A DNA stretch of 64,000 nt from Cristatella mucedo (Eukaryota > Bryozoa > Phylactolaemata > Cristatellidae), in assembly GCA_009760855.2 (NCBI GenBank), contig WPIO01000114.1, forward strand, positions 825,001-889,000, written 5' to 3'. Shown in pieces: positions 23,336 to 33,799 of the stretch; the stretch's first letter is position 1, and the number at the start of each line of letters is the position of its first letter. The notes below the pieces were generated by a model. The model was given only the letters and a program-made list of their open reading frames with translations, made no database searches and was not told where the DNA came from. A program made the translations under genes and the position numbers.

Positions 23336-24085
23336 GCTTGTTTAGATAAGGATACTAGGTCTAAGTTGGTCCATGCATTTGTGACATCCCGTCTCGACTT
23401 CTACAATTCCCTGCCCGCTGGTCTACCAGCAGGTGCAATCAGTTCCTTACAGTTGGTACAAAACACTTCAGCAAGGCTTGTCTGTTGTGAGCGTCGCAGT
23501 TGCTACATTCCATCACTTCTCGCCGATCTGCACTGGCTTATTGTCAAGTAGCGCGTCGACTTTGAGGTTCCATCATGCCCTTTTAGGACTGTTCTTTCTT
23601 TGGCTCCAGTCTACATTTTGGATTTACTCTCCCAGCAGTCTAAGCATAGTAGCACCCGCTTTAATGAATCTAAGCGTTTAGCTACATCTCGTACGAAGCT
23701 AAAATCCTTTGGAGACCGCGCCTTTGGCGCGTTTGCTCTCAAAGCCTGGAACTAACCCGACTGGCGTCACGACGTCCCCGGACTTGAAGACGTTTAAAAG
23801 AAGCCAAAAATGCACATATTTATCACAGCATTGAGTCGTTCCATGTGATTTAACCTTTATGTGCTTATAATTGCTGACTTTGTGCATGCTACCACTAACA
23901 TTTTCGAATGCTGATCCTGTGCAGGTCATCTCTAACCATGTTATGCTTATTGTCAGTGACCATGCTACCACAATCCATTCAGTCGTGCTTCCTGCGCAGT
24001 ACATATAAAATGCCTATGAAGACATTGCGTTTTCTGAGGAGCTATACCAAAGTATTTCTGTCATTATTATACTATTATGGTTCCA
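23336..24085 (+). mobile_element. L2-like (family A-related) fragment, plus strand
   Basis: Begins at the [17 protein letters not shown] segment (open 23366-23551) and passes through the C-terminal domain in several frames. It ends in the 3' tail with ctgaggagctatacc and ATT units. Confidence 0.8.
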
Positions 24086-24089
24086 GTTT

Positions 24090-24345
24090 CAACCGCAACT
24101 CAGAGACGCTCGCTCGGAGCCCTGGCGTGCTCGGCCGCCATTACTTCCTGCTGCACTGGGCCACACGTGGCTGTATAAGAAGGGCGTCGGCTCTAGCTGA
24201 GCGCTGCGGGTGCTCGTGAGCACGCGCTCTCGACCGCATCTGTCCACGGGGCCGACTTCCGCTCTTGCGCGCTCCACATGCGCGTCCAAGACAGTTGCTC
24301 TAGCGTCACGCGGTGACCGAAAGAAATCCCAGGCGTTGCTTGGGA
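24090..24345. promoter_or_regulatory. CpG-rich block with ATGGCGGCC motif
   Basis: CpG-dense. On the minus strand the sequence gcaggaagtaATGGCGGCCGA (about 24139-24159) joins an ETS-like GGAAGT with a YY1-like ATGGCGGC, a common arrangement at housekeeping start sites in animals. A TATA-like gtataagaa lies at 24172 on the plus strand. No exon can be followed, because L2-like DNA begins alongside. Confidence 0.3.
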
Positions 24346-24884
24346 GGTCACTGTTATACAGTAGCTTGACCGTGGTCATAAGTACTGAAAATGAGAGGGA
24401 TAATATTATGTGAATATAATAGTAATAATAATATGAGAATAAAATTTCAACGAACGGTCGTTCTTAGTAAAACAAAACAGACGATCAGCTAAATTAGACA
24501 TGGCCAAAAAGGTAATGTGCTCGGTTGGCGAGTTTGGTCATGCACACTCAGTGACCAAAGGTCACTCGCAGTCACTTGAAATGCTCGCCAGTTTAGGCCC
24601 TCTTAGGCTATCCGACTCGTTCAACAACGAGGGCATCGAAAAATTTGTAAAAGCTCATTATTACCGATGACTCTACCGGGTCGTGGAACCAGTCCGTCAT
24701 CAAACTGTCAACTCGTGACCGAGTATTCGTCGGGTCGCTACCGTAGTCCCAACCTCCCGAGTTTATTCTAACTCTCCTACCTACCTGTAAGCGTTTAGCA
24801 GGCTCGAGCTCAATAATGCTTCGTTTCTCCCTATTCGTCTTTCTGTTTGTCTATCTATCTCTCCAATAACTTCTGTGTCGCGAA
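24346..24884. other. no recognised feature
   Basis: AT-rich sequence with short (TAA)n; nothing supported. Confidence 0.4.
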
Positions 24885-25741
24885 CGTAGCAGGTGCACCA
24901 TTACAACACTTCTCGCCGACCTGCGCGGGCTCTCAGTCAAGCAGCGTACGTCTGCCTACTTTCAGCTTCATAACATTGCTAAAATTTGGGCTTGTTTAGA
25001 TAAGGATACCACGTCCAAGTTGGTCCATGCATTTGTGACATCCCGTCTCGACTTCTGCAACTCACTGCTTACTGGTCTACCAGCATGTGCGATCAGGCGA
25101 TTGCAGCTGATGCAAAACTCCCCGGCCAGGCTTTTCTGTCGTGAACGTCGCCTTTCCCAAATTACTCAACTTCTCGCCGACCTGCACTGGCTACCAGTCA
25201 AGCAACGGATTGACTTCAAGGTTTTGTCGCTCACTTTTAGATCCCTTCATTCTTTGGCTCCAGACTATCTCACAGATCTACTCCCCCATCAGGCCAAGCA
25301 TCGTACCACCTGCTTTTCGGTATCCAACAGTCTAGAAAAACCTCGTACAAACCTCTAATCCTTTGGAGACTGTGCATTTAGATCGTATGCTCCCAATTGC
25401 TGAAACTCGCTTGCGACCTGTGTCAGAACATCCTCTAACCTAACCACATTTAAAAGGAACTTAAAACACACACCTATTTAGGACAGCATTTAGTGGGTTC
25501 CTGTGATTCGTCCTTCACGTGCTTATGCATGCTGACACTGTGCATGCTGCCACTAACCACATTTGCATGCTGACCTTGTGCATGTAACCCCTAACCATGT
25601 TATACATGTTGTTTGTTTTTCAAGCATGATTTTACTTACCATTCAATTGCGTTTCCCTTTGCAGCAAATTTAAAGCGCCTAGAAAGAGATTAAGTTCTCT
25701 GAGGGAGCTTTATCAATTACAGTATTATATTATCATTATTA
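24885..25741 (+). mobile_element. family A retrotransposon 3' part, plus strand
   Basis: The main copy spans 24950-25741: FQLHNIAKIWACLDKDT, an open C-terminal domain (25020-25358), then the full 3' tail and ATT-rich end. A short detached piece of the same domain (SRRPAR...QA) precedes it at 24885-24948, so a small rearrangement occurred. Confidence 0.85.
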
Positions 25742-25989
25742 CAAACAGCAGTGAGGAAACAATGTTTAACAGCTATACAACGGGGGTTATTGAGGGCTCC
25801 GTCTAGTGTATCTTGTACCCCGCTCAACTTACGGAAATTCCACTTACGACAAAATTTCCGGTCCCTATCTCTTTTGTAAGTCGTCGGCTGACTGTATCTG
25901 AAATGAACCACCAAAAACTCTGTTCATCCCAGAATTTGTTTGTGTCCATGTGAATAAACTATGGCGTGTTTCTGCGTGTTGTAGCTATG

Positions 25990-26110
25990 CGTTTCATTGC
26001 TAACCAAATGTCACGCTTACTTTACAGCACATTTAAAGTGCCTTGAAAGAGATTTAGTTCTCTTTGGGCAATGCACAAATGTCGTATTCATATATTATTA
26101 TTACTATTAT
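25990..26110 (+). mobile_element. L2-like 3'-terminal fragment
   Basis: Matches the terminal stem (aaagtgccttgaaagagatttagttctctttggg) and ends in ATTATT units. Confidence 0.7.
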
Positions 26111-26349
26111 TTGTATTACTATCTTAGCGATCTTTCGCCCGAATCTGCACAATCAACTACATCAACTGCAAAATTCCCCAGTGGACTCCGACGTCCGACT
26201 GCTGTTTCTGTACCTCAGCCTGAGTTAGCTGTGAACTCGATCGCAGCCACAGCTTCTGCCTTTGCAACCAAGTGACCAAAACTTGAATTCTCTGGAAATT
26301 GGCTGTAAAATATACGCTTCGACGCGATAGCCCTCACTATCAAATTAAT

Positions 26350-27080
26350 ACTACTCCCAGGACGAGTGTCCGTCAAAACGAAATCGAACGCAGGCGCTCT
26401 CTCTGTCTCTCCCCTTGTGCGATGCCTGAGGTACGAAGCACTCGCTCCGTAACGCAGTCGCTCGCCTGTAGTCCCCCTGAATGGCGAGACTTCTGCCGCG
26501 ACGGCTAATCCTCGGGCGTAGCAGCAGCCGAGGAGGCCGAACTGGCTGCGTCAGCGTGTCTTCCCACAAGACAACAGTCACCGGGCAGCCCGAGCCCAAT
26601 TCAGCAAGGACTCCCGCTCTTGCTGCCCTAGCCTAGAAGGCCCGTCGCCGGAATGGTTACACATGTGGCATTCGTTCGCGATACCCTGCACTATGCAGGG
26701 CGCCTCGGCCGTCGCACGAGTAAGGCTCAGTCGAGCGCAGCGCGAGTTTCGTGCCAATCGCCCTAAGAATCTACGCGATCGCTGCTACCTCGAAACGTGT
26801 ATGAATTGCGGCGGAAGTGCAGCCGCCCCCGCCATCAAGGCCATCGAAAGTGGGCAGCGCCCGCCTCTCATTGTTGGCACCGCACCTGTCATCCGTTGCA
26901 ATTCGCGTTTCTCAATGGCGAGGGCTGCCTCGTCTGTAAGTCGCTCAGCATGTCCTCAGATTGACCTTATTTTGCTCAGGCGATTGCAAGAGACGCGAGC
27001 GCCGTTGGAATCAGTAAGCAGCAGAGGAATGAGTTCCCGAGAACCAGCTGCCGACCCCTGCCGCATTGTTGCATCGTTTC
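26350..27080 (+). other. CpG-rich stretch with a 164-codon open frame
   Basis: The plus frame at 26663-27157 is open for 164 codons. It contains CYLETCMNCGGS and LILLRRLQETRAP but no recognisable domain. A GTAAGT word at 26937 could end an exon in this or a neighbouring frame. The minus strand shows nothing better. CpG density is high as far as about 27060, where satellite begins. Coding status is undecided. Confidence 0.25.
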
Positions 27081-27109
27081 AGCTCACTGGCCAGATCCCC
27101 GCCAATCTT

Positions 27110-29716
27110 TCCAGGTTCGGTGAATTGCCGAAATTCAACAAAATCTGCTCCAACTAGGCTATCGTCGACCAGACATCGGCGTTTCCCAGCTAAAATTTCT
27201 CTCTGATAATGTAGTCAACATTCGATTTTATCTGTCCACCGAATGTCACGTCGCTGCCCGCACGCTCACCTGACGTTGCAAGTAGGACAGACTAAGTTCA
27301 ATTTGCACTCCGTCGTAAGTTCGCTCCATCGTGTGCAAGTGTTCTTATGCAATGAATTGTAATCAACGGCCCAGTTCCATTCTGCAATCCCCCAATCGGC
27401 CGAAATCTGCTGCAATCCGCCGAACAGCGACCAGAACGCGTACACTGGAAGCTCTAATTATGATTGCATGCTGTTCTACTCTTTGGTTATTGTGTACTCG
27501 CATAACTTCACTATAATTGCCTCTACCATTATGTAGCAATGCATTGCAATTGACTGCAGGTGCTTGGGCCAGTAGTCAATCCACTGCAACCCGCTGCAAA
27601 ACGACCAGAATACGTACACACCGAGCTATAATAGTGATTGAATGTTTCTATATATTTTGGTTATTGTGTAATCGTACAAGTTCACTACAATTGCCTCCAC
27701 CATTCGGCAGCAATGCACAGAAATTGACTGCAACGGCCCGGTGATAAATAAAAACGGCAATCTACAGCTATCTGATGCAAAATACCCTGCAATCGGTCTC
27801 GCAATGCTCCAATTCTGAATGCATTTTGAAAAGCTCACTGGTTACAGTGAATCAAGTCATTTTTAATAATTGCGCTCGTGAAATCTCTGGCCATCCTTGG
27901 CAATCTTAGTTAACGGCTTGGCTCGAAACAGCAATCAGCTACGATCCGTGGCAAGTCGACCACAAATTAGCTGCACAAATTGCGGATTAGCATTCACATT
28001 TATTTGTGCAAGAAGTGAAATTGTAGGATGTCCAAACAACTTTGCAAGTTAATTTTCAGCAGTGCACGGCAATCAACAGCAATAGCATGGAATCACTGCC
28101 GCTATCCGTGGCGAATCGATGAGAAATCGGCGGCACAAAGCTCTAATTTGTTGCACGAAAATATTTACTGGCGTGGATATATTTTCAACGCTTTCAACCA
28201 GCTCTGACCGTTCAGTCTTAAGCAATGCATGGCAATCGACGAAAATGGCCCACGCACGTACGGAAATCCATTATGATCCATCTCAAATCACTGGCAAGTG
28301 ACTGGACCAAGATAAATTTATCTTACCTCTCGCAGCCCACTGTGTTTAAAGTGTAACCACATCATCGTAACCAATCGCCCAAATACAATCGCGAGCAATG
28401 AATGGCAATCAATGGCCGGGGCTGATATCCCGATTCGAGGTGAATTCACCAGAAATTAGCAGCTCGAAGCCCCAATTGTCATTACATATAATATTCCACT
28501 GAGTCCAAAGTAAAACCGTGGCAATTACAAAATGCTTTGCTCGTAAACTGTCAGCAATGCACGGCAATCCACAGCAATAGTAGGGACCAATAGTGCAATC
28601 CGCGAAAAATTGACAAGGTTGACTACAATAAATTGCAACTCTCATTCCACTTAAGATGTACCTGTGGGTGCCCTTAATTTTCACACATTTTGCGCATTCA
28701 ATTGACGGTAATCGACGGCCATCGCCCTGGGAAATACGCCAATCCATAAAGTTCCGTTACAAATAAACGCGGCAGTTGTTGAGAGATGCTCCAACTTTTC
28801 TTGCGTATTTCACTACACTGCATTAAAAGTGCAGCGACATTCTTTTAAACAATCGACAATGCAATGTAATGTATCTCCGTCTGTAACTCCAGAAAGTCAT
28901 AAAGACCACGTGGGTGTTACGCAGCAGAGTTTTATATAGGCACTCAGCCTAAGCGGCTCTCGGTACGCATTCGGTAGCCAAAAGGCACAATCGAGGGCAA
29001 TGCACAGCAATCGACGGCAAAGGTCCGGCCTGTACTGCAATCTATTTCAAGTTTGCTGGAAATTTGCCGTCTCAATTTGTGCTTACCTTGCCATATAGCG
29101 CCCACTCTGGGTGCACATACTGTCATTTTTCACGTTCAACTTTGGGCAATCCATGGCAATTAACGGCAATCGCCAGAGACAGTACAACAACCAGTGATTG
29201 TCTGCTACAATTAAAAGAAAGCTAGTGGGGGAAGATCAAATTTTTCTTACGTATTTTAGTTCGCAGCATTAAAAGTTCAACCGCATGCTTTCAACCAATC
29301 GCGAACGTACATTCTGGGGCGATGCGTGGCGATCGATGGCCTCATCCTGAGAAAATACCGAAATCAACAACGGTGCCCTAGTCGATACTGGATGGCGCTC
29401 CTGTTTACATTTCTCAATCGTGTATACTCTATTTTTGGCGCATCCAGGACATGCCATTGGTACTGCTAGCTCTCGGTCAGTGCAGTGCAATCAACTGTAA
29501 TGGCCCATGCTAATACAGCAATCGTCTACAATTCGTTGGAAATCGACTGCACCAAGGCTGTGGAAAGCTAAAGTATACATCAGGCATTAATCGCACTTTT
29601 TTAATTGCAATGTTCGATGTAAAATTTTCCTTTGTCCGACTAATAATTCCCTAATCGCTTTGCAATGAAATGCCAATTGAAAGTTCACACCCTGGAAACT
29701 TGTGACCGGTAAACTG
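27110..29716 (+). repeat. divergent satellite, block 1 (forward)
   Basis: Monomers of about 150-175 bp each carry a core like gcaatgcatGGCAATCGACGGCAATGGCCC, followed by caatcc..tgcaat and an attgt-cattgca segment. Cores lie near 27536, 27710, 28058, 28220, 28395, 28550, 28999, 29146 and 29480. The monomers are quite diverged from one another, but the block as a whole aligns monomer for monomer with the block at 36.3-40.7 kb. It contains a small family B tail insertion (28868-28981). Confidence 0.82.
28868..28981 (-). mobile_element. family B 3'-end insertion in satellite block 1
   Basis: Contains tgtaatgtatctccgtctgt, cataaagaccacgtgggtg and the cgcattcggtagccaa piece of the family B terminus. 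The homologous place in block 3 (about 40140) lacks it. Confidence 0.85.
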
Positions 29717-30010
29717 AAAGCTCGCACCACTGGAAACTTCCTCCACAGCCCTCAGGAGAGCACAGTAAATAAATATCCATCATTTTCACCTTCACATCAA
29801 TTCAGTTGTACGAGCCTGAACTTTTACTGATTAACGTAGTTTCTCGCCGTATCGCTGATATTTTAGCGTTCACCGGAACTCTATTGCTAACTACAAATGG
29901 CTGTAGGGGGCCGGCGACATTTTTTCCAGCCAACCTAAAGGTCTCCCTCACCTGGTACCGTCGCTTGACGCATGCCCCTAGTCTTACGATTTGAGTTGAT
30001 TATGTACACT
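29717..30010. other. spacer between inverted satellite blocks
   Basis: About 0.3 kb without the satellite core word. It has a 62-codon plus-strand frame (29806-29994) with no motifs. Confidence 0.5.
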
Positions 30011-31703
30011 TACGACGGATCAAATTCCATATTTACTCAGTTGGTTGTCGTCAATTGCCGGGCATCGTCCTAGAATGTCCGTTCGAGATTAGCTAAAAGA
30101 ATGCACTTGCACTTTTGATATAGCATACTGTAATGCAAAAGAAAAATTGGTTCTCCTCCCAGCAGCTTGGTTTGCAATTGCATCAGAAAATCATAGATTG
30201 CTGTAATGTCTCGGGCACTTGCCGTTCATTGCCATTGATTGCCCAAGGTAGAACACACAAAATGACAGTATGTGCGCAAACAGTGAGCGTTATGTAGTAG
30301 AACAATAATAAAAATCAATAGTCGAATTCCGGAAAACTTGAAACAGATTGCTGTACAGACCGGGCCATTGTCAGCGATTGCCGTGCATTTCCCTCAATTG
30401 TGCCTTCGTCCATTTTACAAAAGGGTGTACGTTAGAAACGTTGCAGCTTCTCTCAGCTACTGCTGGTCCATTTGTAACGCACCGTTAAGGATTGGCGTAC
30501 TTCCCCAGGTGATGGCAGTCAATTGCTGTGCATTGCCATCGATTGAACGCGAACAATGGGTGAAAATTATGCACACCAACAGAGACATCATACGTGGAAC
30601 GAGAGTAGCAGTTTATTGCAGCGAATGCTTTCCATTTTCCGTGGATGGCCCTATCAGCCCCTAAAGTTGCTGTGGATTGCCGGGCATTGCTGACGGTTAA
30701 TGAGCAAAGCATCTCGAAAATGCCAAGGTTTACCTTTGGAAGCAGCGGAATGTTATATGAAATAACAGTTGGGGCTTCGAGCTACCAATTTCTCGTAGAT
30801 TTGCAGCGAACTAGGGTATTGGTCCGGTTTGTTGCTTTCGATTGCCATTCATTGCTCGTGATTGTTGAATGGATGTGATGGCACTTTAAACACGGTGTGC
30901 TGTGACAGGTAAGATATATTTCATCTTGACCCAGTCACTTGCCAATAATAAGAATAATAATAATAATGGACTTGATAAAGCGCCCTCAGAGAACTTAATC
31001 TCTTTCTAGGCGCTTTACATTTGCTGCAAAGGGAAATGCAATTAAATGGTAAGTGAAATCATGCTTGATAAACAAACAAAGTTAATAACATAGTTAGGGG
31101 TGACATGCACAGGGTCAGCATGCAAATGTGGTTAGTGGCATTATGCACAGTGTCAGCACGCATAAGCACGTGAAGGACGAATCACAGGGACCCACTAAAT
31201 GCTGTCCTAAATAGGTGTGTTTTTAGGTTACTTTCAAATGTGGTCAGGTCAGGGGATGTTCTGACGCAGGTCGGGAGGGAGTTCCAGGCTTTGGGAGCAT
31301 ACGAATTAAATGCACGGTCTCCAAAGGATTTGAGGTTTGTACGAGGTATTTGTAGACTGTTGGATTCCGAAAAGCAGGTGGTACGATGCTTGGCCTGATG
31401 AGGGAGTATGCCGGAGAGATAGGCTGGAGTAATAGAATGAAGGGACCTAAAAGTGAGCGACAAAACCTTGAAGTCAATCCGTTGCTTGACTGGTATCCAT
31501 TGCAGGTCGGCGAGAAGTGGAGTAACGTGGCAACTGCGACGCTCACGACAGACAAGCCTAGCTGCAGAGTTTTGCACCAGCTGCAATCGCCTGATCGCAC
31601 ATGCTGGTAGGCCAGGAAGCAGTGAGTTGCGTAAGTCGAGACGCGATGTCACTAATGCATGGACAAACTTAGACGTGGTATCCTTATCTAAACAAGCCCG
31701 AAT

Positions 31704-32477
31704 TTAAGCAATATTATGAAGCTGAAAATATGCAGATTTGACCGTGGAGCTGATATGGTCGTCTAAGGACAGGTCGCTTTGGAATATGACACCTAGATTT
31801 CGAGCTGATTCGACAGGAGATATGCTGGCAGAGCCATATTTGAGCGTCAGCCTTTCCAATTTCTGAATCACACTGGGTTTGCCCATAACTAGTAATTTAG
31901 TATTGTCACCGTTTAGTTTAAGAAAATTTGCTGCCACCCATGTGTGGGTGTCATAAATGCATGCAGCAAGTGAGTTGAGAGAATTTGAGGTGCTTGAAGG
32001 CTGGGAGGGATCAAACCAAAGGTACAACTGAGTGTCATCCGCATAGAAGTGAAAGCCTAGATTGTGCTTGGCAATCACATCAGCAAGAGGGAGAGTATAA
32101 ACCGTGAAAAGAACCGGACCTAGCACGGAGCGCTGAGGTACTCCATATTTCAGAGGTACTTCAGATGATCTTTGTCCATTCACGTCAATACTCTGGAGTC
32201 TCCCACTGAGATAGGACCTGAACCACTGCAGAGCAGTGCCAGTGATGCCCAGGCGAGACGAGAGGCACTCTAGAAGACCTTTGTCATCGATAGTCTCAAA
32301 AGCTGCCGAAAGATCAAGCAAAACAAGCAAAGACACTCTACCGATGTCTGCATTCCTAAGTAGGTCGTTGTATACCCGAAGCAATGCTGACTCTGTGGAG
32401 TGATTAGCTCTAAAGCCAGACTGGAACTTACTGGCATTGTGTGAGATTTCAATATATGAGTTCAGCTGGTCAGCCAC
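31704..32477 (-). pseudogene. RT catalytic part of family A ORF2
   Basis: Contains QSGFRANHSTESALL, motif A (LVLLDLSAAFETIDD), [13 protein letters not shown] and [12 protein letters not shown]. Motif A has Glu and the motif B Gly-to-Arg change (PQR for PQG), either of which would probably impair activity. The frame ends at a one-base deletion near 31702, and the C-terminal domain follows at 31182-31652. Confidence 0.88.
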
Positions 32478-33799
32478 GACCCGTTGCAGTGTCTTTGATA
32501 GGAATGGTAGAAGGGAGACTGGGTGGTAGTACTCAAGTTCTCCTGGTCTAGTGTTGCTTTCTTGAGAAGAGGCCTGACTACAGCTTTTTTGAAAAGTGCT
32601 GGGACATGACCTGAGGCTAATGACATATTCTTTATGTTAGTTCTGCATGGCAGCAGCTGATCAATGCAACGTAGGAGCAGGACAGTTGGAATAGGGTCCG
32701 GAGGACTTGTTGTCTTCTTTGATTGCGATACGAACTTTAGGATTAGATCACTAGTGACCTGCTTAAATGCAGACATTGAGGTGCAGCCAGGAACCGAGGA
32801 ACAGCATTCTAACGGGGAGGTTGTCATCGCAGGGATGGATTCCCTGATCTTGTCTATCTTCTGCACAAAGAATCGAGAGAATCGATCGGCTAGATCATCG
32901 CAAGGATCATCAGGTAAGGAGCTAATCTGATAACGGTTGAGGAGATGGTTTATTGTCGACATCGGCATTTTTGGATTGTGCATCTGTGATTCAACAAGGT
33001 TTCTATAGATGTTAGACTTGGCCTTTGCTAGGAACGATTGGTACGGCTTACAGTAGTCTTCATATGCCTGTCGATGGACAGTTAGTCCGGATCTTTTGTA
33101 TGCTTTTTCAAGCTTTCGTTTAGTAGACCTGACTAGTTTAATGTCTGTGGTAAACCATAGGCCGTCTGGGCGGGGGCGCACAGTGCGCTTTGTCAGAGGT
33201 GCAAACTCATCGAGCGTGTCAGCTAGTGTCTTGTTGTAGCTATCTACCAATGATGACAGATCGGAGGGAGGACTGAGCAGCTGAGTCGAAGCAAATATTC
33301 CCGCACGGACACCAGCGATGTCAAGGGTCCTGAGGTTTCGCGATTCACTGGTTATTTTAGAGGAGGATGTGGGCACACACTGTAGATTGAATGAGATCTG
33401 CATGTGGTCTGATAAGCAGGATTTAGTAGTAATTTGTAATGACAAAGTGCAGTTGTATGAGAAAATCTGGTCGCGTGTGTGACCCTTGATGTGGGTAGGG
33501 CCATGCACATGAGCCGCAAGAGACAATGAGTCAGTCAATGCACGAAATTTGGTGCTGAAAGCGTCAGATAAGTTATCAAAGTGAACGTTGAAATCACCCA
33601 TAACGAGGAAGGATCGATTTCTTGCACGCAGAATCGAAATGAGATCGGAGAAATCTGAGATAAAGGAGGATTTGGTACCTGGTGGGCGATAGACTACTGC
33701 CACTATCGGTAGCTTGTTTTCGGGTGAGACCAGGACAATTGATTCAAAAGACTGCTTCGAGGGTACTGCAAATGGCTTGAAGTTGAATTTCGAGTGCAC
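32462..33799 (-). pseudogene. endonuclease-RT part of family A ORF2
   Basis: A frame of 445 codons is the longest in the window. It covers the second half of the apurinic-type endonuclease (GDFN near residue 70; SDH near residue 132), a basic linker (RSTKRKLEKAYKRSGL) and the start of the RT thumb/finger region (KKTTSPPDPIPTVLL, FKKAVVRPLLKKATLD). A one-base loss near 32530 throws it out of frame before the QSGFRANHSTES segment, which continues in the frame at 31704-32477. An in-frame TGA near 33808 separates it from the endonuclease N-terminus at 33812-34102. Confidence 0.88.

Noticed and set aside
26957-27010. Similarity of LILLRRLQETRAP (26.97 kb, plus) to LTILRRLQETGSV (5.65 kb, minus)
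   Set aside because: The match is only about a dozen residues and the minus-strand frame at 5.65 kb is probably not the coding one; likely chance, though an alignment search could revisit it.
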